Source: Rhizobium sp. 9140
Lineage (GTDB): Bacteria; Pseudomonadota; Alphaproteobacteria; Rhizobiales; Rhizobiaceae
Length of the DNA stretch: 64,000 nucleotides
Assembly: GCF_900067135.1 (NCBI RefSeq)
Contig: NZ_FJUR01000001.1
Location: forward strand, 3,227,501 to 3,291,500
Direction: 5' to 3'
Positions within the stretch are counted from its first letter, which is position 1, and every line of letters starts with the position of its first letter. The notes beneath the pieces are model-generated. The model saw only the letters and a program-made list of their open reading frames with translations, was not told where the DNA came from and made no database searches. Below, in pieces: positions 24,712 to 33,036 of this stretch. A program made the translations under genes and the position numbers.

Positions 24712-26967
24712 ATGTTCAACCCGTCCAAAATCGTAGGGCTTTCGGTCTCCCGGATTGATGGCCCGCTGAAGGTCTCCGGCACCGCACCTTACGCGGCCGA
24801 ACACTACGAGCCCGGGATGCTGCATGGTGCGGTGGTCTTATCCACCATCGCCACCGGCAAGATCCGCAGCATCGACACGTCGAAGGCCGAGGGCCTCCCC
24901 GGTATCGTCAAGATCTACACACACGAGAACCGGCCGAGTGCGGCCTGGTGGGACAGTAAGTGGCAGGACAGCGTGGCCCCACCCGGCAGCCCGTTTCGCC
25001 CGCTCGAAAAGCCGCTCATTCAGTTCGATGGGCAGCCGGTGGCGCTCGTCATCGCGGAAACCTACGAGGCCGCGCGCGATGCGGCGTCGCTCGTGACGGT
25101 GGAATACAAGGCGGAGACACCGGAGACGAACCTGCACACCGTCTACCCGAACGCCTACGAGCCGAAGAAGAAGCGCTCCGGCATTCAGCCGCCGCCGAAG
25201 CCGCGCGGCAAACCGGAAGAGGCTTTCGCGGGTACGGCCTACAGGATTTCCGCGGAATACGTGATGGAGGGCGAGCACCACAATCCGATGGAACTGTTCG
25301 CCACCACGGTTCTCTGGGAGAACGAAAAGCAGCTGACGGTGCACGACAAGACGCAGGGATCGCAGGCCTCGCGCGACTATATCTGCAACATCTTCGGGCT
25401 CGATCCTGACGATGTCGTCGTCAAGAACGCCTATGTCGGCGGCGCTTTCGGACAAGGCCTGCGGCCCAAGCACCAGCTCTTTCTCGCCGTCATGGCAAGC
25501 CTCGACCTGAAGCGTTCGGTGAAGGTGGAAATGTCGCGTCAGGAAATGTTCGCCCTGACATGGCGACCCTCTTCCATACAGACGGTGTCGCTGGCAGCCG
25601 ACGCGGATGGTATGCTGCAATCGGTCATGCACCACGCCGTGCAGGCGACGTCGCGCTACGAGGATTATCAGGAGACCGTCGTCAACTGGTCGGGTCTTGC
25701 CTACAAGTGCGACAATGCCAAGCTGACCTACGAACTTGCCCAGGTCGACATGTCGACCCCCGGCGATATGCGCGCACCGGGAGCGGCCACCGGCGTTCTG
25801 GCCCTCGAATCCGCAATGGACGAGCTTGCCACCGAGATCGGCATGGACCCGCTGGAACTGAGGGTGAAGAACTTCATCCACTTCGACCAGAACGGCGACA
25901 AGCAGCTGACGTCGAAGGCTCTGCATTCCTGCTACCGCAAGGGCGCTGAAGCGTTCGGTTGGAACCAGCGATCGGCGGCGCCTCGCTCCATGCGCGACGG
26001 GTACGATCTCGTGGGCTGGGGCATGGCAACCGGCTTTTGGGAGGCCGGCATGGCGCAGGCGGAGGCAAAGGTATGCTACGCGATCGACGGCAAGGTCACG
26101 GTGTCCGCCGCTGCAACCGATATCGGCACCGGCACCTACACGATCCTCGCCCAGCTGGGAGCCGAAGCCTTCGATGTGCCGATCGAAGCCGTCCGCGTCG
26201 CAATAGCGGATTCGACCTTGCCGACGACAGGCGTGGAAGGCGGATCCTGGACGGCGGCCTCCACGGGCTCCGCGGTGCAAATTGCGGCGGAAGCGGTCAA
26301 GGCCACGCTGCTCGACATGGCGCAGGATATGAAGAACTCGCCGCTCGCCGATGCAAAGCCCGAGGAGGTCGTGATCCGCGACGGCCGTCTCGTGCTGGAC
26401 GTCAACAGCCAGGTGGGGATCGCTTTGTCGGATATCCTCGCCTCCAGGCAACTGTCCTTCGTCGAGGAGCCGGGCAAGGCCGGGCCGGACATGCTTCAGA
26501 TGCGCAAGTTCGTCAGCTACACCCACTCCGCTGTCTTCGTGGAGGTCAAGATCGACGAGCAGCTGGGCGTCATCAGGGTCACCCGCGTCGTCAGCGCCAT
26601 CGGCGCCGGCCGCATCCTCAACCCCAAGACGGCCCGCAGCCAGATCCTGGGCGGTATCGTCATGGGCATCGGCATGGCGCTGCATGAGGAAAGCATGATC
26701 GACCACCGCACCGGCCGCATTATGAACCACAATCTCGCCGAATATCACGTGCCGGCGCACGCCGACATTTCCGATCTGGAGGTCATTTTCGTCGATGAGC
26801 ATGACGACAAGGCAAGCCCGATCGGCGTGAAGGGCCTCGGCGAAATCGGCATCGTCGGCGTCGCCGCGGCCGTCGCCAACGCGATCTACCACGCGACGGG
26901 CACGCGTTTCCGCCATTTCCCCATCACGATCGACAAGATCCTCGAAAGCGAATTGAAGCGCGCATGA
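24712..26967 (+). CDS. molybdenum hydroxylase, molybdopterin-binding catalytic subunit (PaoC-like)
   Basis: 751 residues of the xanthine dehydrogenase large-subunit family. It begins GLSVSRIDGPLKVSGTAPYAAE and carries the molybdopterin-binding region VGGAFGQGLRPK and, near the C-terminus, GVKGLGEIG with the catalytic Glu711. It would hydroxylate an aldehyde to the acid. GGAG precedes the ATG. Its stop overlaps the catalase-family gene by four bases. A dedicated cofactor-insertion chaperone (PaoD/XdhC type) is not present in the window. Confidence 0.9.
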   Translation: MFNPSKIVGLSVSRIDGPLKVSGTAPYAAEHYEPGMLHGAVVLSTIATGKIRSIDTSKAEGLPGIVKIYTHENRPSAAWWDSKWQDSVAPPGSPFRPLEKPLIQFDGQPVALVIAETYEAARDAASLVTVEYKAETPETNLHTVYPNAYEPKKKRSGIQPPPKPRGKPEEAFAGTAYRISAEYVMEGEHHNPMELFATTVLWENEKQLTVHDKTQGSQASRDYICNIFGLDPDDVVVKNAYVGGAFGQGLRPKHQLFLAVMASLDLKRSVKVEMSRQEMFALTWRPSSIQTVSLAADADGMLQSVMHHAVQATSRYEDYQETVVNWSGLAYKCDNAKLTYELAQVDMSTPGDMRAPGAATGVLALESAMDELATEIGMDPLELRVKNFIHFDQNGDKQLTSKALHSCYRKGAEAFGWNQRSAAPRSMRDGYDLVGWGMATGFWEAGMAQAEAKVCYAIDGKVTVSAAATDIGTGTYTILAQLGAEAFDVPIEAVRVAIADSTLPTTGVEGGSWTAASTGSAVQIAAEAVKATLLDMAQDMKNSPLADAKPEEVVIRDGRLVLDVNSQVGIALSDILASRQLSFVEEPGKAGPDMLQMRKFVSYTHSAVFVEVKIDEQLGVIRVTRVVSAIGAGRILNPKTARSQILGGIVMGIGMALHEESMIDHRTGRIMNHNLAEYHVPAHADISDLEVIFVDEHDDKASPIGVKGLGEIGIVGVAAAVANAIYHATGTRFRHFPITIDKILESELKRA

Positions 26968-28073
26968 CCCAGCTCCCCACGACACTCGAACGCTATCGAC
27001 CCGATGTCGAGACTATCGAAAAGGACGAGCCGGAGACATCCCGCGCGCTGGCCGAAACCCTGCTGTCCATCGCCCACACCACCTGGCGTAATGGCGGCCA
27101 TGCGGTGCGCAGCGTGCATGCAAAGAGCCATGGCCTGCTCGATGGCGAGCTGGACATTCTGCCCGGTCTGCCGGAGCCGCTTGCGCAGGGCATCTTCTCC
27201 AAGCCCGGCCGGCACAAGGCGGTCATCCGCCTGTCCACGTCTCCGGGCGATATCCTCCATGACAGCGTGTCCACCCCACGCGGCTTCTCGCTGAAGATCC
27301 TCGATATCGAAGGCGAACGCCTGCCCGGTGGGCTGGAGGGCTCGACCAGCCAGGATTTCCTGATGGTCAACGGCAAGGTCTTCAACTCCCCGAGCGCCAA
27401 AGCCTTCCTGACGAACCTCAAGGGCCTCGCGCTCACCACCGACCGCATGGAGCGGACCAAGGAGGTGGCATCGAAGGTGTTCCGCGTCGTGGAAAGTGCG
27501 CTGGAGACGTTCGGGGCTGAAAGTGCCACGCTGAAGAGCCTCGGTGGCCATCCCGAGACCCATATTCTTGGCGAGAGCTTCTTCACCCAGCTGCCGCACC
27601 GCTACGGCGACTATATCGCCAAATTCGCGCTGGTGCCGGTCACCGAGAACCTGAAAACCCTTAAGGACCAGCCAATCGACGCCGATAAGGACGAGAACGC
27701 GCTGAGAAACGCGGTTCGCAGCTTTTTCGGCGGCGAGACCGCGACATGGGACCTGCGGGTGCAACTCTGCACGGATCTCGAAACCATGCCGGTCGAGGAC
27801 GCCTCCGCGCTGTGGGATGAAGACCAAAGCCCGTTCATTCCCGTGGCACGGCTGACTGTGCTGCCGCAGGATTCCTGGACGGAGGAAAAGCAGAAACGCA
27901 TCGATGACGGCCTGTCCTTCCGCCCCTGGAACGGCATCGTCGCGCATCAGCCGCTCGGCTCCATTATGCGCATGCGTCGTCAGGCCTACGATTCATCGGC
28001 TGCCTTCCGCTCGGAACGCAATCCCGTACCCGTACGCGAGCCCGGCGCTCGCTGTCCCGTTGCTGCCGGATAA
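26964..28073 (+). CDS. catalase-family heme protein
   Basis: 369 residues, shorter than a classical catalase (about 480). The distal-side region VRSVHAKSHGLLDGELDI and GRHKAVIRLSTSPGDI match the catalase fold, and the C-terminal SIMRMRRQAYDSSAAFR supplies Arg and a candidate proximal heme Tyr. It starts in an ATGA overlap with the molybdenum subunit, so its production is coupled to an oxidase-type enzyme that can generate hydrogen peroxide. A detoxifying role is therefore likely. Activity could differ from true catalase (some relatives are hydroperoxide-metabolising); that cannot be decided from sequence. Confidence 0.8.
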   Translation: MTQLPTTLERYRPDVETIEKDEPETSRALAETLLSIAHTTWRNGGHAVRSVHAKSHGLLDGELDILPGLPEPLAQGIFSKPGRHKAVIRLSTSPGDILHDSVSTPRGFSLKILDIEGERLPGGLEGSTSQDFLMVNGKVFNSPSAKAFLTNLKGLALTTDRMERTKEVASKVFRVVESALETFGAESATLKSLGGHPETHILGESFFTQLPHRYGDYIAKFALVPVTENLKTLKDQPIDADKDENALRNAVRSFFGGETATWDLRVQLCTDLETMPVEDASALWDEDQSPFIPVARLTVLPQDSWTEEKQKRIDDGLSFRPWNGIVAHQPLGSIMRMRRQAYDSSAAFRSERNPVPVREPGARCPVAAG

Positions 28074-28143
28074 GGCAGCGACGACATAATGCGTGCCGCA
28101 GCGTCTCGACGCTGCGGCAAAGACTGACATGAAGGAAAATCGC

Positions 28144-28905
28144 ATGAATCGCTTCGAAGACAAGGTCGTCATCGTCACCGGCGCGGCCTCCGGCATTGGC
28201 GCGGCCACCGCCCGTCGCTTTTCCGACGAAGGCGCCCGCGTCGTCATGGTCGACAAGGATGGGGAGATGCTGACCACAACCGCGCAGACCTTCCCGAGGG
28301 ATCGTACGCTGGTGCAGGTGGCCGACGTGTCCCAATCCACCTCCGTGGATGCGCTGGTGGAAACCGCCGTTCATCGCTTCGGGCAGATCGATGTGCTCGT
28401 CAACAATGCGGGAACGGCCGAGAACGGCAAGCCGGAGGACATTACCGACGATGCCTGGCGTAAGGTCATGGCGACGGATGCGGACGGCGTCTTCTACGGC
28501 TGCCGCGCCGCCATCCCGCATCTCGAAAAGACGGGCGGCTCTATCATCAACACGGCCTCCGTCTCCGGCATGGGCGGCGACTGGGGCATGAGCCCCTACA
28601 ATGCCGCTAAGGGCGCCGTCGTCAACTTTACCCGCGCGCTCGCCATGGATCTTGGCAAACGCGGCATTCGCGTCAACGCGGTCTGCCCGAGCCTTACCCG
28701 CACCGGCATGACCGAGGACATGATGGACGACGAACCATTGCTCCAGACCTTCTATGAGCGCATCCCGCTCGGCCGCGTCTGCGAGCCGGAAGAGGTGGCC
28801 GCCGTCATCGCTTTTCTCGCCAGCCCCGACGCCAGCTTCATCACCGGCGCCAATATCGCCGTCGATGGTGGCCTCTCCGCCTCCAACGGGCAGCCACCGC
28901 AGTAA
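28144..28905 (+). CDS. short-chain dehydrogenase/reductase
   Basis: 253 residues of the classical SDR family. The NAD(P)-binding motif is TGAASGIG near residue 13, followed by VNNAG, the catalytic Ser in IINTASVSG and the YNAAK motif with catalytic Tyr and Lys. The tail GANIAVDGGLSA is typical. Asp in VMVDKDG after strand two suggests NAD preference. ATG 28144 has AAGGAAA eight bases upstream. It follows the catalase-family gene by 70 bases and is probably in the same transcript, which ends at the terminator at 28924. The substrate is unknown. Confidence 0.9.
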   Translation: MNRFEDKVVIVTGAASGIGAATARRFSDEGARVVMVDKDGEMLTTTAQTFPRDRTLVQVADVSQSTSVDALVETAVHRFGQIDVLVNNAGTAENGKPEDITDDAWRKVMATDADGVFYGCRAAIPHLEKTGGSIINTASVSGMGGDWGMSPYNAAKGAVVNFTRALAMDLGKRGIRVNAVCPSLTRTGMTEDMMDDEPLLQTFYERIPLGRVCEPEEVAAVIAFLASPDASFITGANIAVDGGLSASNGQPPQ

Positions 28906-28923
28906 GGCTTCAGACCACAGAAA

Positions 28924-28956
28924 AAAGCCCGCCTGCCGTTTCAGCAAGCGGGCTTT
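28924..28956. terminator. bidirectional terminator between the SDR and FdhF-like genes
   Basis: Stem AAAGCCCGCCTGC (28924-28936) pairs with GCAAGCGGGCTTT (28944-28956) with one mismatch. A-rich and T-rich flanks serve both strands, separating two convergent genes. Confidence 0.85.
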
Positions 28957-28972
28957 CGGCATCTCAGCAAGG

Positions 28973-31258
28973 CTACCGCACGATCCGCACCGGCACTGAT
29001 TTCGCCGCTGGCACCTTGCTCCGCTCGGCATGCTGCCAGAGCGGGATCAGCACGTTGCATTCGGGGTAATAGGCGCCGCAGCACCCATCCGGGATGTCAT
29101 AGGGGACGATCTGCAGCCCGTCGATGCGGCGCGCCACACCGTCGTCGGCAACGGTTTCGAGCGCGATCGTCTCGCCGGCCCGCGCGCCGATCCGCGCCAT
29201 TTCCTTTTTGTTCAAAAACAACACCATCCGCGTGCCATCAACCCCGCGAAAACGGTCGTCGTAGCCGTAGACGGTGGTGTTGAACTGATCGTTCGAGCGC
29301 AGCGTCATCAGGCGCAGCACGTCGGGACCGTCACTGGCGAAGCTTGCCGACAGCGACTTCGGCAGCTTGAACTCGGCTTTCCCGCTCTCCGTCTTCCAGA
29401 TCCTGTCGCGCACCGGCAAGGGCTTCTCCATGCCGCCCGGCGTATGCATCCGCTTGTTGAAGTCCTTGAAGAGATCGGGATAGGTCGCCTCGATCGCATC
29501 GCGCACCGTGGCGTAATCGTCCACCCAACGGTCCCAGGGAACGCGGGGGTTCGGCGCAAGCGAGGCCTTCGCCAACTCGGCGACAATGCGGATTTCCGAC
29601 CGAAGCGTATCGGCGGCCGGCGCATGGAACCCCTTCGATCCGTGGAAGCAGGACGTGCTGTCCTCCATCGTCACGGTTTGCGGCCCGCTCGACTGCTCGT
29701 CGATTTCCGTACGTCCGAGGCACGGAAGGAGATACGCAACACGACCGTTGAACAGGTGGCCACGGTTGAGCTTGGTCGCGATCTGCACCGTCAGCCTCAT
29801 GCGCGGCCACGCCTCTTCCATCAGTCCCTGTTCCGGCACCGCCCGCAGAAAGTTGCCGCCGAGACCGATGAAGGCATCCACCGTTCCCTCGATGATGCCT
29901 TTGCAAGCATCAACGGTCGCAAGACCCTCCTCGCGCGGAGGCTCGAAGCCATAGAGTTCCCGAAGCTTGTCGAGCGGCACCAGTTCCGGCTTTTCCGAAA
30001 TCCCGACGGTGCGCTGGCCCTGCACGTTGGAATGGCCGCGCACGGGACAGATACCGGCACCCGGCCGACCGAAATTGCCGCGCAGCAGCAGCAGGTTGAC
30101 GAGGACCTGCACCGTCTGAACCCCGAGCTTGTGCTGGGTCAGGCCCATGCCATAGATGCCCATGACGCTCTTGGCGCTCATATAGACGCCTGCGGCTTCC
30201 GTGATTGCGCTGCGGCTGAGACCCGATTCCCGCTCCAGCGCCAGCCAGTCCTGCGCCCTGACATAGGCAATGAAGTCTTCGGCACCCGTGGTGTGCTCGG
30301 CGAGAAATTCGCGGTCAAGCACGCCCTTACCGCCACGCTTCAGGTCGGCATCGTCGGCCTCAAGCAGTGCCTTTGCCATGCCGACGATGACGGCGATGTC
30401 GCCCCCGGCTTTCACCTGATGATACTGGCAGGAGATCTGGGTCGCATTCTGCGTCAGCATCTGCACCGGGTCCTGTGGATTGACGAACCGTTCCAGACCC
30501 CGCTCCTTCAGCGGATTGAACGTCACGATCCGCGCGCCGCGCTGCACGGCCTCCTGCAACTGGTGCAGCATGCGCGGGCTGTTCGACCCCGGGTTCTGCC
30601 CGAAAAAGAACATCGCATCCGCCGCCTCGAAATCATCCAGCCGCACGGTGCCGACCGGTTGCCCTATGCTTTCCAGCAACCCGACGGAGGTGGATTCATG
30701 GCACATATTGGAACTGTCCGGCAGGTTGTTGTTGCCGTAGAGCCTCGCCAGCAGGGCATACATATAGGACGTTTCGAGCGAGGCGCGGCCGGATGCGTAG
30801 AACACGGTGCGCTTCGGATCCTCCGCCTGGATCGCCTTCATCTCCGCGCCGATGGCGGCATAGGCGTCTTCCCACGTGGTTTCGACATAGCGGTCGCTTG
30901 CCGCGTCGTAGCGCATCGGATGCGTCAGCCGGCCGGTGGATTCGAGCTTAAAGTCGTCCCAGCCCTTCATTTCGGTCAGGGTATGGCGCGCAAACAGCGC
31001 GGGCGTCGCACGGTCGGCCGTCAACTCCCAGAACGTCGCCTTGGCACCGTTTTCGCAGAACTCGGCCGGATGGGGCTTGGCCGGCTTTGCCCATGCGCAG
31101 CTGACGCAGGCAAATCCATCCGGCTTGTTCTGCTTGGTCAGCCCCGGCAGGATCGAAACCGGCCGTTTGCTCTGCCGCGCTTGGCGTATCAGCGACTTGA
31201 CCGATCCCCATCCGCCGGCAGGCGCGGTGTAGGTCGTGATCTTGGGCACGTTGGACAT
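28973..31258 (-). CDS. FdhF/YdeP-family molybdopterin oxidoreductase
   Basis: 761 residues of the DMSO-reductase superfamily, closest in pattern to the YdeP-like formate dehydrogenase alpha-subunit homologues. Near the N-terminus ACVSCAW with Cys51, Cys54 and a further Cys68 can bind an iron-sulfur cluster. Molybdopterin-binding segments include FFGQNPGSNSPRMLH and RGHSNVQGQRTVGI; the C-terminal domain has LMTLRSNDQFNTTVYG. No Tat signal is seen, so it is cytoplasmic. ATG 31258 has GGAG upstream; longer readings run into the tandem repeat and are rejected. No FdhD or small-subunit gene is adjacent. E. coli YdeP is linked to acid resistance, and the substrate here is unknown. Confidence 0.85.
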   Translation of the reverse strand: MSNVPKITTYTAPAGGWGSVKSLIRQARQSKRPVSILPGLTKQNKPDGFACVSCAWAKPAKPHPAEFCENGAKATFWELTADRATPALFARHTLTEMKGWDDFKLESTGRLTHPMRYDAASDRYVETTWEDAYAAIGAEMKAIQAEDPKRTVFYASGRASLETSYMYALLARLYGNNNLPDSSNMCHESTSVGLLESIGQPVGTVRLDDFEAADAMFFFGQNPGSNSPRMLHQLQEAVQRGARIVTFNPLKERGLERFVNPQDPVQMLTQNATQISCQYHQVKAGGDIAVIVGMAKALLEADDADLKRGGKGVLDREFLAEHTTGAEDFIAYVRAQDWLALERESGLSRSAITEAAGVYMSAKSVMGIYGMGLTQHKLGVQTVQVLVNLLLLRGNFGRPGAGICPVRGHSNVQGQRTVGISEKPELVPLDKLRELYGFEPPREEGLATVDACKGIIEGTVDAFIGLGGNFLRAVPEQGLMEEAWPRMRLTVQIATKLNRGHLFNGRVAYLLPCLGRTEIDEQSSGPQTVTMEDSTSCFHGSKGFHAPAADTLRSEIRIVAELAKASLAPNPRVPWDRWVDDYATVRDAIEATYPDLFKDFNKRMHTPGGMEKPLPVRDRIWKTESGKAEFKLPKSLSASFASDGPDVLRLMTLRSNDQFNTTVYGYDDRFRGVDGTRMVLFLNKKEMARIGARAGETIALETVADDGVARRIDGLQIVPYDIPDGCCGAYYPECNVLIPLWQHAERSKVPAAKSVPVRIVR

Positions 31259-31324
31259 ATCGGAAGCTCCAGAGGCGGGAATAACAGCAACGGCCTCAGG
31301 CCATGCCGGTTCCGCGACGCCATC

Positions 31325-31388
31325 AACTTCCCACGCGGGCAACTTCCCACGCGGGCAACTTCCCACATGTGCAACGTCCCCTGTGGGC
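31325..31388. repeat. four tandem 16-bp repeats with internal dyads
   Basis: Units are AACTTCCCACGCGGGC (31325-31340), the same again (31341-31356), AACTTCCCACATGTGC (31357-31372) and AACGTCCCCTGTGGGC (31373-31388). Each holds a small dyad (CCC-N-GGG type or CACATGTG). The array begins 67 bases upstream of the FdhF-like start on the minus strand, so it could act as a promoter-proximal regulatory array. Copies three and four have diverged while keeping dyad symmetry. Confidence 0.85.
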
Positions 31389-31543
31389 AACCTCTCGTGC
31401 GAGGCCGGGCCGTTTAGCCTCCGCAGGAACCTATCCCGCAGCCCGTGGTTCTCTTGTCAGAGCCGGCCCATCGAGAGCCGACGCAACGGGAAACCATCCG
31501 TCGGGACGGCGGGGCTGACCGATGCAGGAAAAAAGGAACCGCC

Positions 31544-31735
31544 ATGCAGCCCATCAAGGAACCAAGGGAAAAAGACGATTATGCCGACCGCGCGCTCGAC
31601 TGCCGCGAGGCGATTGGAGCGAAGGTCCAGCAGGTGACGGAAGCCGCCATGCATGCCGGCTGGACCCGCGAGGAGATCAAGGCAGCGTTCATCGAGATCG
31701 CCGAGCACTGGAAGACCACGGATCATATCGTCTGA
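31544..31735 (+). CDS. small conserved-type hypothetical protein, 63 aa
   Basis: A 63-residue soluble acidic/basic helical protein. AAGGA precedes ATG 31544, which argues for a real gene. Predicted helices include VQQVTEAAMHAGWTREEIKAAFIEIAEH, split here by a WTREE turn. No known domain was recognised. It lies 40 bases upstream of the second small gene on the same strand and may share its transcript, ending at the terminator at 32034. Confidence 0.7.
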   Translation: MQPIKEPREKDDYADRALDCREAIGAKVQQVTEAAMHAGWTREEIKAAFIEIAEHWKTTDHIV

Positions 31736-31775
31736 AAGACGTTCGACACGGGACAAACGCGAAGAGGAGACTATC

Positions 31776-32009
31776 ATGGCCAAGGATCAGAAACCCGCAG
31801 CCGAAACCGATGCCAAGGGTGCCTTCACGCGTCCGACCATCGGTCGCGACAACAATGGCGTCACGAGCGCAAAGCCCACCGTAATCACCGGCTCCGACGA
31901 CAGCACCGTCAACAGTGGCCCGGGCGGGAGCAAGCGTGGGAGCAAGGACTTCGACCTGAACTACAAGGAGCGCGATGCCAGCGCCGGCGACCCCGGCAAG
32001 GCATCCTGA
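31776..32009 (+). CDS. small disordered hypothetical protein, 77 aa
   Basis: A 77-residue Gly-, Ser-, Lys- and Asp-rich protein of low hydrophobicity, likely intrinsically disordered (for example NSGPGGSKRGSKDF). GAGGAG lies eight bases before ATG 31776. No family was recognised. Its composition and its small-gene neighbour recall stress-induced hydrophilic proteins, but this is inference. Confidence 0.65.
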   Translation: MAKDQKPAAETDAKGAFTRPTIGRDNNGVTSAKPTVITGSDDSTVNSGPGGSKRGSKDFDLNYKERDASAGDPGKAS

Positions 32010-32033
32010 GGCCCCATAGAGAGCAAGGCAAAG

Positions 32034-32060
32034 CGGCCCCGTCAGATGTGAACGGGGCCG
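32034..32060. terminator. bidirectional terminator
   Basis: Perfect nine-base stem CGGCCCCGT (32034-32042) and ACGGGGCCG (32052-32060) with a nine-base loop, followed by TTTCG on the plus strand and preceded by AAAG (CTTT on the minus strand). It ends the small-gene transcript and the minus-strand sugar importer operon. Confidence 0.85.
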
Positions 32061-32067
32061 TTTCGTA

Positions 32068-33036
32068 TCAGGCCAGCGCGCGGTTGTTGCGCGACAGGTA
32101 CAAAATACCCTTCTGCAGCAGGATGAAGGCAAAGAGGAGGAAGCCGATCAGGATCTTCGTCCACCAACTCGAGAGCGACCCGTCGAAGGTGATGTAGGTC
32201 TGGATCAGCCCTTGGATGAGGATGCCGATCAGCGTTCCCGCCACAAAGCCCGATCCGCCGGACAAAAGTGTTCCCCCGATGACCACGGCCGCAATCGCAT
32301 CCAGCTCGACGCCGACGGTTGCTAATGAATACCCGGCCGAGGTGTAGAGCGAAAAAACGATGCCCGAGAGGCCGGCAAGCAGGCCCGAAAGCGCATAGAT
32401 CATGATCGTCGTCAGGCCCGTGGGAACCCCCATCAGCCGCGCCGTCTGGGCGCCGCCACCGAGTGCGTAGACGTTCGTGCCGAAGCGGGTGCGGTGGGCA
32501 ATGAGAATGCCGAGCGCAAAGACTAGCAACATGACGCCGCCGATCAGCGTCAGCCGTCCCCCGCCGGGAAGTTTCAGATAGAAGCTCTTCATCGTCGCAT
32601 AGAACGGATGGCGGATCGGGATGCTATCGATGGACAGCACGAAGGCCATGCCGCGGGCGAGAAACATGCCGGCCAGCGTGACGATGAAGGCGGGCATCTC
32701 CAGATGATGGATGATCGCGCCCATCAGTGCGCCGAAGCTGGTGGTTATGATCAGCACCAGAACGAAGGCGGCCAGCGGATGGATGGACGTGTTCTCCATC
32801 ATCACTGCGAGGAAGACGCCGGTAAAGGCGATGACCGAGCCGATCGACAGGTCGATGCCGCCCGACAGGATGACGAAGGTCATGCCGACCGCTGCGATGC
32901 CGAGGAAGGCATTGTCCGTCAGCAGGTTGCCGATGACGCGCGTCGATAGGATGTTGGGGTACTGGACGGCGCAGAGCGCGTAGGACAGCACGAAGATGAG
33001 GATCGTCGCAGCCAGAGGGAGATGTTTGGCTTTCAT
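32068..33036 (-). CDS. sugar ABC transporter permease, YjfF/RbsC type
   Basis: 322 residues with eight to ten membrane helices of the branched RbsC/AraH family. Landmarks are NNLLTDNAFLGIAAVGMTFVILSGGIDLS, seen in shorter form here as GMTFVILSGGIDLSIG, and the late cytoplasmic VIGGTLLSGGSG. It pairs with the permease encoded just upstream, mirroring E. coli YtfT and YjfF. ATG 33036 lies in an ATGA overlap with that gene. A longer open frame upstream to 34149 is only the off-frame reading of the other permease. Confidence 0.9.
   Translation of the reverse strand: MKAKHLPLAATILIFVLSYALCAVQYPNILSTRVIGNLLTDNAFLGIAAVGMTFVILSGGIDLSIGSVIAFTGVFLAVMMENTSIHPLAAFVLVLIITTSFGALMGAIIHHLEMPAFIVTLAGMFLARGMAFVLSIDSIPIRHPFYATMKSFYLKLPGGGRLTLIGGVMLLVFALGILIAHRTRFGTNVYALGGGAQTARLMGVPTGLTTIMIYALSGLLAGLSGIVFSLYTSAGYSLATVGVELDAIAAVVIGGTLLSGGSGFVAGTLIGILIQGLIQTYITFDGSLSSWWTKILIGFLLFAFILLQKGILYLSRNNRALA

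Noticed and set aside
31325..31388. Tandem repeat considered as a CRISPR array
   Set aside because: Units are 16 bp with no spacers and there are no cas genes.
29030..31417. Long open frame (795 codons) on the plus strand opposite the FdhF-like gene
   Set aside because: It is an antisense shadow produced by the high-GC codon use of the minus-strand molybdoprotein; it has no family motif and no ribosome-binding site.
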